Below are positions 11,201-21,400 of a stretch of 64,000 nt of DNA, one piece after another. The notes under the pieces are model-generated. The model did no database searches. It was given only the letters and a program-made list of their open reading frames with translations, and was not told where the DNA came from. A program made the position numbers and the translations under genes. Every line of letters starts with the position of its first letter. The first letter of the stretch is position 1. This stretch comes from Asterias rubens (lineage: Eukaryota > Echinodermata > Asteroidea > Forcipulatida > Asteriidae): assembly GCF_902459465.1 (NCBI RefSeq), contig NC_047068.1, positions 6,014,001 through 6,078,000 on the forward strand, given 5' to 3'.

Positions 11201-14200
11201 TGTAATCACACAATCAACGTCCCTCGTCCGATACACGTCACTGTAGAAATCTTCCCTCGATGCCTCCAGCTTCTTATCAAAGCATGGCATGACAGTGACG
11301 TGGTAGATCTGGTCTGGCTTGCGACCGGTTTGTCCAGAGAAGTATTCCTTAACGAGGGAGCCCATGATCTGCTGAGGTGATTTGGTGATGCTGATGTAAG
11401 GCAGGATGTAGGATCCGTGAGTCTTCTCTGCATAGCAGACCCAACCTGGGTTTTTTAAGAGGGTTGTTAGAAGAGTAAATTGAGTGTTTGACATTTGAAT
11501 GAACTTTATTTTGCTTCAACCACCTTTGTGACTTGTGTCTGTAGACAACAAAATGAATTCTGAATCTTAATTCTAAGACTCAACATGTACAGCACAGTAT
11601 TGGGCTCATTATCTCTACCTTTGCAGAAGGAAATGACATTATTGCGGTTAAAAAACCATTGATTCAAATATACTTTAAAAAGATAAATATTACAATTTGA
11701 AATTGGGAAAACCACTTTAGAGTTTTAGGAATAAACATTCAAATTCAAGTAGAACATTGAGGTACATTAGGCATCGGACTAGCACTGGTCAAGTGGTCTG
11801 TCAATGCAAAGGTTGTTGGTTCCAACCCAACCCCAGTAATTTGCCTGTGGAGTTTTTTTTCACAGAGCTGAGTATACTGGGCTTTATACACATCAGTGTT
11901 AGGGTAAGAAAACAAATTATAATGTTATTGAAATTACCTGGGCAAGCAGACGCCAGCATCGGCAAAGTTCCCTTCTCAGACTCTTGTCTCCTGAAGCGAC
12001 TCATAAACTCCTTCTGACTCTGAAGAAGACTGAAGTCTCTCGCAAATGTCTCATCGAATACATGATGCACTCCTGCGATAAACAGACAATACACCAAGAT
12101 ATCAAAACTCAACCACCCAAACCCATCCCATGGTTCGGCTTGCATTTGATGGATTTGGTTCTGCACCCCTGAAATCACCAACATGTTTCTTGGGAGCTTC
12201 CTAAATTTGTTGCTGGCAGCCGGATAGCAAACATGAATATCCAACCGGAACTTCCATTGTGTAGTAGAGTACACAGGCATGAACCTAAAGTTTTAAAGTA
12301 CCCAGTCAACTTCAAGGCCCTCTTCTACCCAATGACTTAAAGTGCCCAGTCAACTTCTTGGACCTCTCTTACCTAATCACTTAAAGTAAGTATCCAGTTA
12401 ACCTTTTGGCCCTCTCTTACCTAATTACTTAAGTACCCAGTCAACATTTTGGCCCTCTCTTACCTAATGACTTAAAGTATCCAGTCAACCTCTCGGCACC
12501 CACTCACCTAATGACTTCAAGTATCCAGTTATTTTTAACCTTTTGGCCCTCTCTTACCTAATTACTTAAGTACCCAGTCAACATTTTGGCCCTCTCTTAC
12601 CTAATGACTTAAAGTATCCAGTCAACCTCTCGGCACCCACTCACCTAATGACTTCAAGTATCCAGTTAACCTTTTGGCCCTCTCTTACCTAACGACTTAA
12701 AGTATCCAGTCAACCTCTTAGCACCCACTCACCTAATGACTTAAAGTATCCAGTTAACCTTTTGGCCCTCTCTTCTAATGACTTAAAGTATCCGGTCAAC
12801 CTACCAGTTGATCTTTAGAACCCATTCAACCTCTTGGCACCCACTTACCTAATGACTTAAAGTACCCAGTTAACCTCTTGGCCGTCTCTTGGATTGAGAA
12901 ATGATACCTAGCTGCCAGGGAAGCTCTGGACTGAGGAGACACCGAAACTATAATCAATTTCTTCCCTTCGTCACCCTAGGAGAAAAAAGTGAACATGTTT
13001 ACAAAAGTGATCCATATAAGATTAGGTCTCGATTTTGCAGTCTCCAAGATTTGATTTCAAAAGTTATGGAGTTATGAAGCTTGATGTATATGAGTACCAG
13101 TACAGACAATGGTCTTCAGGTCTCGAAAACGAGTACTGAGTGCTAGTTCTACAACACTGGAAATAGGCCACAAAACAAATCCAGAGCCTATTTTCATAAA
13201 GCCTGGAAACCCCAAAACTTGCAAAGCACAGAAAAGTAATCGGCCAAATTTACATTGTTGTTGTGACTGGTGCCCCACTCAATTTTTGCTTAGCAATGAA
13301 ATTTGTCAAGCAGTATTTTTTCTGCTTAACAACTTTATGAAATTGGACCCAGGGGTCGATTTCACAAAGATCCAACATTGACCTTCACTGCTAATCAAGC
13401 ATAGTTGCTAAGTAACGTGTGGTGTCACAATACATGTCACTAGGGTAATACTGACAATTTTGTGCTTTGTGAAATTGGGCCCAGCTCTGTAAATAGCTGT
13501 TTTGGGTTCAGCCGCGCGTCTCACCTCTGGAAGTTGATTGTTTTCTTCAAGAATCCTCAGGAGTTCCTCCTGGCTCTGTTGTGTGATGAGGACGCTCTCT
13601 GCTGATGTGATACATCCACTGCATGCCAGACAATCATTTAATGTAATCTGGGCTTTCTTTAATTGTGTTTCCTGTCCGTCCTGCATTGGGAAAGAAGATA
13701 TATTGTTTTAAATCTTGACATCAAATTACCTGCATAAAAAAAAAAATCATTTTGTGAGTTTTTTTGTGTAGTATTTTCAGTATTTCTAAACTTATCTTTC
13801 TCTTGACACGTAGACAATGTAATTGTACTTACCTCCAGGGCAGACTATAACGAGGTTGTAGCAAAGAGACTTGTTTAGGAAAAGTGGAAACGAAAACTAC
13901 CGTTTAACAAGCCAAGCCAAGAAGTGCCACTCTAGACAATAGTGCACCTCATGTGCCCCCCATAAAATTTTACTCTTGATTCGCACTGATTACCAGAAAG
14001 GTATTTTTAGTAACAAATTGCGCGATAAATTGTATAATCCACTGACCTCTATTGTGTTAGCCCAGAAATTTTAAAAAAACTTTGTCTTTTATCTATGCAA
14101 GAATAGTTCATGACCCCACATTTTAACCCTAGAAGAGTGTTTACCTTTGAAGAGAGTCTTTTTTAGCCTTTAAAGAAGACTTAGTTATGATCATAAATCT

Positions 14201-15747
14201 CCATTCTCCTGACAGTCGCAGAGGATGGAGGGTTAAAGATCATCGCATTTATGGAAGACTCTGCTAGGGTTGAAACGTCAGGCCATTTTACTATTTTTGT
14301 TGATTTTGGTTGGTAAGCAATTTAAAGGTATGATTTCTAATTTGTCTTTTATCTGTGGTAAAACTATGGTAAGTCACCGTGGCCAAGTGGTTAGACTGCA
14401 GGACTTGCAATCACAAGGTTGTGGGTTCGAATCCCCAGCTAACCGCTGATTTCACAATGACTAGAATAAATATTGTTGTCTAGTTACTGAATCACAACTT
14501 CTTGATTTGTGTTATTCATAATCATAGACGTTAAACCAATGTTTGTATGAGGAAATTGGCTGTTGCCAGCTTGGTGTTTATATCCCTTTGTGGGAGTTTG
14601 CCAAGTTCCCTTGATAATAAGATCATTCAAACAAAAAAACAAACAAACAAACAAACAAACAAATTTGCCGATGATGAATGATATATAACTTACAATGCCG
14701 ATCTGAACATAGCTTCCATCAGACTGGACTTTGATTGGTCCAGAAAGGCCGGGTAGTCTCTCCACCTGAACTGGCTTGATACATTCCTGCATAGACATAG
14801 GATTTAATTACATCACAAAGTTAGTTATAATAAACAATATTGAGTTTTTATATACCGCTTTTTCACTCCCTACGGATGTCTCAAAGCGCTTCAAGATATT
14901 ACCCCTGGTCACTGGGCCTTAATTCACTCCTTAAAACATCTCAGCTCCCTGGGGAGTATTACAGCCTCGTGCAACAAATGCGCTACTCGGCTAAATCAAT
15001 CACAAGAACCATCTCTGCCCTCACAGGTACCCATTTTACCCCTGGATGGAGAGAAGCTATTATAGATAATTTTTTTTTTTATTTGGCCTAAACTCACAAT
15101 GGGACAAGCAAGGTGGTCTTCTGGTTTTCAGTTGAATATTATACACTTCAGTCAGTCCTCATTGAGTCATTGTGCAACATCTTTATGAAAAAATAATTTG
15201 ACTGTGAATGTGATATCTTTCAATTATCTGTTCATTCAAGAGTATCAAAGTACACTATAGTCACCGACACTTACCAGACACACAAACACAAAAGAAGATC
15301 TTCTCTGCTGAGTGAGTGCTTGTTCAACTTATTTTATAGTCACATTGGAATCCATCACATTTCAATAATTTTCATGATTTTCATACATAATTATTTTCAA
15401 TCACATATCAATATAGTTTAAGAGTAAAAGCTCTCACACTTTGAATATTACTATATAATGGCGTCGACATTAAGTATTCCTAAATCTGAATCCTAAGTAT
15501 TAATTGACTCATTGACTGTAAATAAAACAATGAAATGTAGTTGAGCATTTTCACGAAATGGGTGCAGTTAGTTGATCAAGGAAGTAAACTTTAAAAACTA
15601 TAAAAACATTTGGTACAACGTTTGACTAACACAACAGGTAAAAACACCAGGAAATGTCACTTCTTTTCCAATCAAAAATACCTGAGAAGGTGTGATAAAA
15701 TCATCCAAATCAGTCAGTCGAAGCGCTCCACTAAACACTGACGCCAT
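8254..15747 (-). CDS. CIAO3: CIAO3 (NARFL/IOP1), cytosolic Fe-S assembly factor, complete
   Basis: Nine exons on the minus strand: 15747-15682, 14786-14694, 13680-13525, 12975-12849, 12072-11938, 11445-11197, 9663-9453, 8788-8631 and 8495-8254 (stop TGA). All donors and acceptors are GT/AG with matching phases. The 478-residue product starts [17 protein letters not shown] and is close to the 476-residue human length. N-terminal cluster cysteines are C24 (ECIK) and C70, C73, C76 ([10 protein letters not shown]). Hydrogenase-like cluster cysteines are C191 (ASACPGW), C247 (TVMPCFDKK), C396 and C400 ([13 protein letters not shown]). The C-terminus is LTIKW, the family's conserved tryptophan end. 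The known role is an adaptor of the cytosolic iron-sulfur assembly (CIA) pathway together with CIAO1 and MMS19. Although hydrogenase-like, this family has no hydrogenase activity. Introns hold composite MITEs and the exon-derived minisatellite. Confidence 0.97.
9691..10520 (+). mobile_element. Composite unit: family A MITE, 214-bp spacer, family A MITE
   Basis: First MITE 9691-9919 (an internal deletion joins GAGAAACGGCT to TTGATGACCGATTGAG), spacer 9920-10133, second MITE 10134-10520 (full). The same three parts occur reversed at 24438-25423, with a spacer of identical length. The reading frame across the spacer ([19 protein letters not shown]...) is not recognisable and is probably chance. 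It lies in the CIAO3 intron between the exons at 11197 and 9663. Confidence 0.9.
10905..11165. mobile_element. Family E element, one-arm copy
   Basis: Shares ATTACTCATTTCTCAAAA, CTCAGCAAGTAA, TTTTCAGGGAAGCTTTCTAC and the terminal TGTACAAAAAGT with the right arm of the hairpin element at 23030-23399. Intronic in CIAO3. Confidence 0.65.
11757..11935 (+). mobile_element. tRNA-derived SINE
   Basis: Has a decayed tRNA-like head (ATCGGACTAGCACTGGTCAAG, then GTTGTTGGTTCCAACCCAACC as a B-box relic) and the shared tail CTGAGTATACTGGGCTTTAT followed by ACACATCAGTGTTAGGGTAAG. It ends next to the CIAO3 exon at 11938. Confidence 0.6.
12290..12890 (-). repeat. 44-bp minisatellite derived from CIAO3 exon 4 and its splice donor
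   Basis: About 12-13 tandem copies, period about 41-48 bp. The unit on the minus strand reads AACTGGRTACTTTAAGTCATTAG|GTAAG, which is the real 3' end of exon 4 (LTGYFKSL) plus its donor at 12848-12847. Intron copies are in the intron directly after that exon. A three-unit block of about 136 bp is itself repeated (12403-12530 and 12539-12667). Most copies keep AG|GTAAG or AG|GTGAG. Confidence 0.93.
13183..13357. mobile_element. MITE family B, uninterrupted copy
   Basis: Runs from CCTATTTTCATAAAGCCTGG to TTTATGAAATTGGACCC, with internal AAGCACAGAAAAGTAAT and TTGCTTAGCAATGAAATTTG. It provides the empty-site sequence for the nested insertion at 1608. Confidence 0.7.
13355..13484. mobile_element. 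Short MITE with GGGTCGATTTCACAAAG ends
   Basis: GGGTCGATTTCACAAAGA at the left and TTTGTGAAATTGGGCCC at the right form an inverted pair, about 130 bp. It abuts the family B copy directly. Intronic in CIAO3, just before exon 3 (13525-13680). Confidence 0.55.
14369..14485 (+). mobile_element. tRNA-like SINE
   Basis: GTGGCCAAGTGGTTAGACTG (A box) and GTTGTGGGTTCGAATCCCC (B box) are well preserved, with GGACTTGCAATC between them as in tRNA-Ser-like anticodon arms. The 5' GTCACCG and 3' GCTAACC do not pair as an acceptor stem, and the sequence continues into a non-tRNA body, so it is not called a tRNA gene. Confidence 0.65.
14633..14661 (+). repeat. (CAAA)n microsatellite
   Basis: About seven CAAA units in the CIAO3 intron, 32 bases from the 3' border of exon 2. 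Confidence 0.9.
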
Positions 15748-15892
15748 TGCAAATTACAAATCAGCACGTATGTCATAATTTCGTCATGAAATTCACACGA
15801 AACACTGCCTGTAAATATTGAAGGGCGCCACCAATTGACAAGATTTGTTGAGAACTTTAAAGGAGCAGTTTTCCAAAGTTTAAAAATAGGTT

Positions 15893-16295
15893 TTAAAGAC
15901 AGTGGACACATTGGTATTTACTCAAAATAATTATTAGCATAAAACGTTACTTGGTAACGAGTATTTATGGGGAGAGGTTGATGGTATAAAACATTGTGAG
16001 AAACGGCTCTCTCTGAAGTATACTTTTCGAGAAAGAAGTAATTTTTCACAAAAATAATTTGATTTCGACCTCAGATTTAGAATTTGAGTTCTCGAAATCA
16101 AGCATCTGCTGAAAGCACACAACTTTGTGTACAAGGGTGTTTTTTTATATAATTATTTTATATAATTATTATCTCCAACTTCGACGACCGATTGAGCTCA
16201 AATTTTCACAGGCTTGTTATTTCATGCATATGTTGAGATACACCAAGTGAGTAGACTGGTCTTTGGCAATTACCAATAGTGCCCAATGTCTGTTT
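15893..16295 (+). mobile_element. MITE family A upstream of CIAO3
   Basis: TTAA at 15893-15896, then AGACAGTGGACACATTGG. The interior landmarks are intact and the right end decays to CCAATAGTGCCCAATGTCTG without TTAA. It sits 146 bp upstream of the CIAO3 start codon, so it may overlap the promoter. Confidence 0.88.
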
Positions 16296-16562
16296 GATTG
16301 GCATATAAAAGTTGTCACTTCTGCCGATGTAAAGCTTTATCTGACAACTTTTCTTGAAAATGGTAATTTCATTTTGCATTTTTCAGTTCTAATAATAAGT
16401 AATATAAACAAAAAATAAAAAAATACAGAGATGAAGAGATGTCTATGAAAATGAATTATTTTCTCTATACAAATTGTATGAACACATTACTTTTCAGTGT
16501 TTTTCTTTTCTTTAAAAGATAATATTTGTGCCGTCCACATACGAGACCACAACGGCTCTTTT

Positions 16563-16666
16563 AAGAGCTTCTCCGAGCTCCCAAAAGAGATTTTACACAA
16601 TTCTAAAGTTGACTAAGAGCTCCTCCGAGCTCCCAAAAGAGATTTTAGACAATCCGAAAGTTGACT
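16563..16666. repeat. 52-bp tandem duplication
   Basis: Two copies (16563-16614 and 16615-16666) of AAGAGCTYCTCCGAGCTCCC followed by AAAAGAGATTTTA and AAAGTTGACT, with about five differences. No function is apparent. Confidence 0.85.
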
Positions 16667-18161
16667 AGTTTTAAATACTTCTTCCTGTGTCTTCCATGGT
16701 AAAAAAAACCTTGATGTTAATATTGGTTGGGGCGGGGTATAGAAGCTTAAATTTTAGGTTAGATTTACAACGCATTACAGTTAGGCCTAATGTCATCAGA
16801 ATCCCGTTGTAATTACCCAGCTCACTCAGCTTCAAACTGTAAACATCTAGAGTAAATAACCAACGCGACGTTGCGCTGAATGCACTGTTCAAAATAACGA
16901 TTTTTTTTTTCTGAGCATCGATTTTTTACTCAGAAATCGCTTTGTGACAGGTAGATTTGTGCATTATTTAAGAGGGGTTACCTAAATAATAAGTCACCAT
17001 ACTACTTTAAAAGTATACAAAATAAGTTTAATAACTATAGTACGTGATATGATTTATGAAGATTTGTAATCGATGTGAGTTTGTACGTTTTAATAATGAA
17101 CATAATTAACAATGTTCGTATTTCACCAATGCCGGTCTGGATATTATTACCCGTTTTAGCGAATGTCGTCGCCCAAATTGATTGAGTGACGTAGCTGCTG
17201 ACTATTGTTAGGCACACGTCGTCTGGTCGTCTGCCATAAACTGTGGTAGTGTTGTGCACAGTGCATGCGAATACACACATACGTGTACATGTACATGTAC
17301 TGTACATTACTATGCCCTCCCTGTGTGCTGGGGTACTGAGGCAGTATTTTACTCGGTTTTGGAGCTAGCTGTATCATTCATTTGCAAGCTTCGTTGAGGG
17401 AATTCATGCTGGTCAGCACTTTGTGTTCATTTAAGGGAGCTTGACACAACCAAAACTGACACCCATGTCGTACAACCTTCACGTTTAATTACAGCAGAGA
17501 GTGTGTTAAAAGCCCGCGGTTGGAGCAACTCGAAACACTCCGGAGAGAGAGCAGAGTAGTGGCCGGACGCAGGGTGCTGTTTGCTCCGGTAGTGAACCCG
17601 TCTGTAACCGCCCACTTGCCAACGCAAGGATAAAAACCCAAACTGTGGACTGACTTGTCTCTCTGCTGCCAGTGCCTGGTTTTCAAATCTCCCAGTATCG
17701 CGTAGCGAACCCCTGGGCTAAAAAGAGCTTAACGGATTTGGACATCACTTTGGTGCATCAGGGAGATGTAATGGGCTGCAGACGGGAATAATAAAAAGCA
17801 CGACCATTTTTAAGGACAGCATTCCAAACCACACTGTCAGGAGATGTCTGTTAATAAGAGTGCAATAGACGACTGTGTTTCTAGCTAGCGTGTGGAGATC
17901 ATGGTGACTGTCGTAGTACATGACCTTCGGCTGTACGAGGTGTCTTCAGCGAAGAGGAGAGCCGTCAAGCTGTGCTTTCCAGCCGGTCAATTGTCGTCAC
18001 CAATTCATGGCCATACTTTAACAAAGATGTAGGTTGACAGGACATGATAACAACACACAGTCACCTTAATATTGTGGATGCTGCCGACAAAAGGGCGTTT
18101 CTTAGGTGTGTATACTTGTATGATTTGATTAATCTGTCCCTTGCTCTATGATTCACCAAAC
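16667..18161. other. Upstream and probable 5' UTR region of the ARL4-like gene
   Basis: No other gene recognised. From about 17500 the sequence becomes more GC- and CpG-rich, as expected for a promoter or 5' UTR. A short GTACATGTACATGTACTGTAC palindromic tract lies at 17284-17304. No TATA box could be assigned. The frames at 17035-17686 have no recognisable domains. Confidence 0.45.
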
Positions 18162-18761
18162 ATGGGAACCGGTTCGTCTCAATCATCAAATACCTGCTTT
18201 CCATTCCTTGGTTCCCTTCATGTGGTTCTCCTCGGATTGGATTTCTCAGGAAAGACTACGATTCTATATCGATTAAAACTTGACGAGTTTATCAATGCTG
18301 TTACTACTATAGGATTCAACGCGGAGAAAATACGGGTGAAAACCGGAGCATCGAAAGGGGTGCGATTCCGCTTTTGGGATGCGGGAGGGAGTGAAAAGCT
18401 CCGCCCACTTTGGAAATCCTACATGAGGGCGACAGATGCCATCGTGTTTGTCGTGGATAGTTCCGACGCAGAACGATTTGAGGAGGCCAAGAGCGAACTT
18501 ATAAAACTGGCAAGGTCTCCGAAGAATAGTGGCGTGCCTATTTTAGTCATTGCGAATAAACAGGACCTGAGAGAGGCAGCAAGTTCAGAGGAGATGGAGC
18601 AATTGCTGAGCCTAAAGGACTTACGAGGCCACAACCCGTATCAGATCATACCGGCTTGTGGAATTACCGGAGAAGGACTTGGGAACACTTTTGATATACT
18701 ATGCGAGATGATCAACAAGAGACGAATTCTTGCAAAACAGCGTCAGAAAAGAGGGAGGTAA
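18162..18761 (+). CDS. ARL4-like ADP-ribosylation-factor family GTPase
   Basis: Single-exon 199-residue protein. I start at the ATG at 18162 and not at the in-frame ATG 21 bases upstream, because this gives MGTGSS with Gly2, the family's N-myristoylation signal. GTPase motifs: P-loop GLDFSGKT (25-32), switch I TTIGFN (48-53), the ARL4-type interswitch KTGASKG, WDAGGSEK (72-79), NKQD (132-135) and CGITGEG (166-172). The basic tail RRILAKQRQKRGR is the ARL4 hallmark for membrane and nuclear targeting. Known ARL4 proteins bring cytohesin ARF exchange factors to the plasma membrane. Oddity: the switch II glutamine of GGQ is Ser77, and the residue before TIGFN is Thr instead of the usual Pro. Which vertebrate paralogue (A, C or D) it matches cannot be told by eye. 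Confidence 0.93.
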   Translation: MGTGSSQSSNTCFPFLGSLHVVLLGLDFSGKTTILYRLKLDEFINAVTTIGFNAEKIRVKTGASKGVRFRFWDAGGSEKLRPLWKSYMRATDAIVFVVDSSDAERFEEAKSELIKLARSPKNSGVPILVIANKQDLREAASSEEMEQLLSLKDLRGHNPYQIIPACGITGEGLGNTFDILCEMINKRRILAKQRQKRGR

Positions 18762-18783
18762 CGGCGGGTTTAGGGACCTACAT

Positions 18784-18789
18784 AATAAA
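18784..18789 (+). terminator. Possible poly(A) signal of the ARL4-like gene
   Basis: AATAAA 23 bases after the stop codon. It is very close for a 3' UTR, so a later signal (for example GAATAAAAC near 19645) may be used instead. Confidence 0.35.
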
Positions 18790-20216
18790 AAAAGGACAGT
18801 TGTGTTCCTGTTATTCAGAGGAGCAAATGATTATGTGTGTGTTTTGTACACAATAATTAGGGTACCCTTTTTCAGATAGAAATAATTATGTATTCGATTG
18901 CCTTTGAAGAGTGTGAGTTTTGTGAAAACCATTTGTGCCATTGTTATGGTTACAGCCAATCAGTCCTATATCAAGTTTTCAAGTTTTTATAAACATTTAT
19001 TATAAAAGATATTAAATTTGCATTTGGGATTTTATTTGGTTTTACCCATACACTGCTGATGTGTATAGCTCACTCTGTATTGAATACGTGCTATAGGGTC
19101 AAAATGCAAGACCACTAACTATGGTTAATGTCATTGTCATTCGTTTAGTTGAGAAGCAGTTTGCTACAGCAACTCATTTGCAGGACTCTGTGAAAATTAC
19201 TGTGTATGCTGTTATTTACACTCTCATTGGTGTATGGGCAAAGCCAAACGGTTATTCTTTTCTTAAAAGGGAATGCAATAGATTATACATTTTGTGCATT
19301 TTGGAGCTGAAGACACTAGACAGACAGGGTTATAATAAGGTTAAACAAGTTTTTTCTTTGAAAATGAATTCTGCAATATACAACCCCAAAAAAGGGTAAT
19401 ATTTCAACAACAAATTTTTAATATGGATTGCTAGAAAATCCATCAACCAAATGGGTCATGGACATGTGCTGGAACAAAGGTTACACAAAGGGAATTTTGG
19501 AACAAAACGTAAATAGAATTCAAGTAGACACTTAAAAACTTCCTTTCCATCATAACAAGCTCTTGAGATTTTGCTTAACTGTCAAGTCGAACACAATCTC
19601 ACCCAACAGCACAATTTCTCTCTTTCACTTTGTGTAGTTGAGTGAATAAAACACCGTTGTGAAAACCTTCAATGTTTTTCAGTCCAAAGTTCCGGGTAAC
19701 GGCTTTTGTTATAAATCCCCAGCGCCCAGCTGGATCCCTTTTGTATAGGATCATCTGGTCCTTGCTTTATGCTCATAAAAGACCCATTATTTTGGTGTGC
19801 TTTGTTATTAAGATGGGGGGCCCTGAGAGGGTGGATTATCCTTGAGTGTAAAGTGTTGGGTCCAGTTTTGTTGGAAGAGGCTTTCAGATTAAGGGATTTT
19901 CAAAACTGAATAAGAAGGAGCTCAGACTCTCCTTATATATAGCCCTTAACTAGAAAACCGTTTACTCATGAATATTCTGTTTGAAAAGTCTGATGCTGTT
20001 GTTTGAGGAAACTCCTTGCACCCTGTATAACCCTAACCCCAGGGCTCGATATTGAGGAAAAAATCCACCAGACCTGATACTTTGTTGCACAGAGGTATTG
20101 ATATTCAAAAACAAAAGAACGCCATAGTTTTATAGTCACTAGTTTACTGGCCCTGTGATAAAAACACTGGCCCCTGTGCCTGTAGTCCAATGTTAGTTTC
20201 AAGCCCAAACCTTGTA
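18790..20216. other. Downstream of the ARL4-like gene, no further gene seen
   Basis: Probably 3' UTR followed by intergenic DNA. The frame at 19121-19399 shows no domain and has AT-rich, non-coding composition. Confidence 0.5.
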
Positions 20217-20235
20217 CCCCCCCCCCCCCCCCCCC
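20217..20235 (+). repeat. Poly(C) tract, 19 bases
   Basis: Uninterrupted run of 19 C. Comparable runs are at 52909-52931 (23 C) and 53096-53109 (14 C). Confidence 0.97.
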
Positions 20236-20620
20236 TTGCTGGAAAAGTTCTAAATCCACCCGAATAAGTATTGCACACTGCTATTTAATTCACCAAAATC
20301 AACTGATTTGCCCAATCCAACAAAATCCACAGATTTTAGATGTGTAGTTTCCCCTTTATACGTCAATCAGGCCTCCATTATCCATATACAATGTGATATG
20401 CAAGTCTCCAGTTGGTTTTGATGGATAAAAAGGTTCGTTTTTTTCTTAAAGTAATTTTGTTAAACTTATTTCAGTGCTTTATGAATATATTCATATTTTA
20501 GAGTGGGAGGCTTTATGATACTATTATTATTATGGTACTTATATAAGTGGGGAAAGATATTAATTAATTCTAACTTCCTGAACTTCAAATGATAATCAAA
20601 TCGAAGGAATATGTTCTCAG

Positions 20621-20660
20621 TTTGTTTGTTTGTTTGTTTGTTTGTTTGTTTGTTTGTTTG
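20621..20660 (+). repeat. (TTTG)10 microsatellite
   Basis: Ten perfect TTTG units. Confidence 0.97.
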
Positions 20661-21035
20661 TCTTCAGGCTTATTCTTTGAATTGTTAGTTCAATATTATT
20701 CACTCTATTGTATTCCCTTGTGCCTGTGTGGGTGACAATAATTGTCGCCCAAGAGGAGAATTGCAATGATACTATGGCCATGGGGATGAAATTTGAATTG
20801 CTGCTGGAAATTATATGGAAATATTTTGCATGGAACCCCACCTCTGCAATATATTTTGAGACAAATAGAACTGAGATTGGAATACATTTAAAAGTTTGTA
20901 AATTTTGTATGTAATGTTTTGATGGCAAATAATTTGAGAAAAATTCTTCAAGTTAAGTTTTTTGAATCCACTTATATTCATCTTAAAGATGGTCCCCAAG
21001 GTCAGTTTTGTGATGTACTTAATTTAAAATTGTCT

Positions 21036-21230
21036 TAAATGAACACGTTGCCTTGGATCGGACGAGTTGGTCTTTGAAAAGCGTTTGAAACCGTTTGTTA
21101 TAAAATGCATATGGTTGGAAAGATGTTTTAAAAGTAGAATTCAATGATCCACACAAATATGCCTTGAAATTGCGTGGTTTTCCTTTTACTTTGCGAACTA
21201 ACACGGTCGGCCATTGACTCCCATAAATTG
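21036..21230 (+). mobile_element. MITE family C, left half
   Basis: GAACACGTTGCCTTGGATCGG, AAAATGCATATGGTTGG, GAAATTGCGTGGTTTTCC and AACACGGTCGGCCATTG follow the left arm of the element at 7153-7529 and stop near its centre of symmetry. Confidence 0.8.
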
Positions 21231-21239
21231 TTCTTCCAA

Positions 21240-21400
21240 AATGGAACCTCAAAATGGGTCTAATCCGTTGTGTGCATCTGGAGAAAAGAAAATGAAAAAA
21301 CATGCACAATTCTCAGCATGTATACAGTTTTCTCGAATATGACTTCATTCCAGTGGGAAATATTTCACCGAAAAAAAATGGTTCTAGTTCGAACTTCAAA
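21240..21400. repeat. Dispersed repeat family D, second copy
   Basis: Matches 4108-4330 in CACAATTCTCAGCATGTA and TATGACTTCATTCCAGTGG. It follows directly on the half element C, so the two may have been joined by deletion. Confidence 0.5.

Noticed and set aside
14369..14440. Possible tRNA gene
   Set aside because: A and B boxes are good but the acceptor ends do not pair and the sequence continues as a repeat body, so it was called a SINE.
18419..18634. Minus-strand frame inside the ARL4-like gene
   Set aside because: Shadow of the plus-strand coding sequence.
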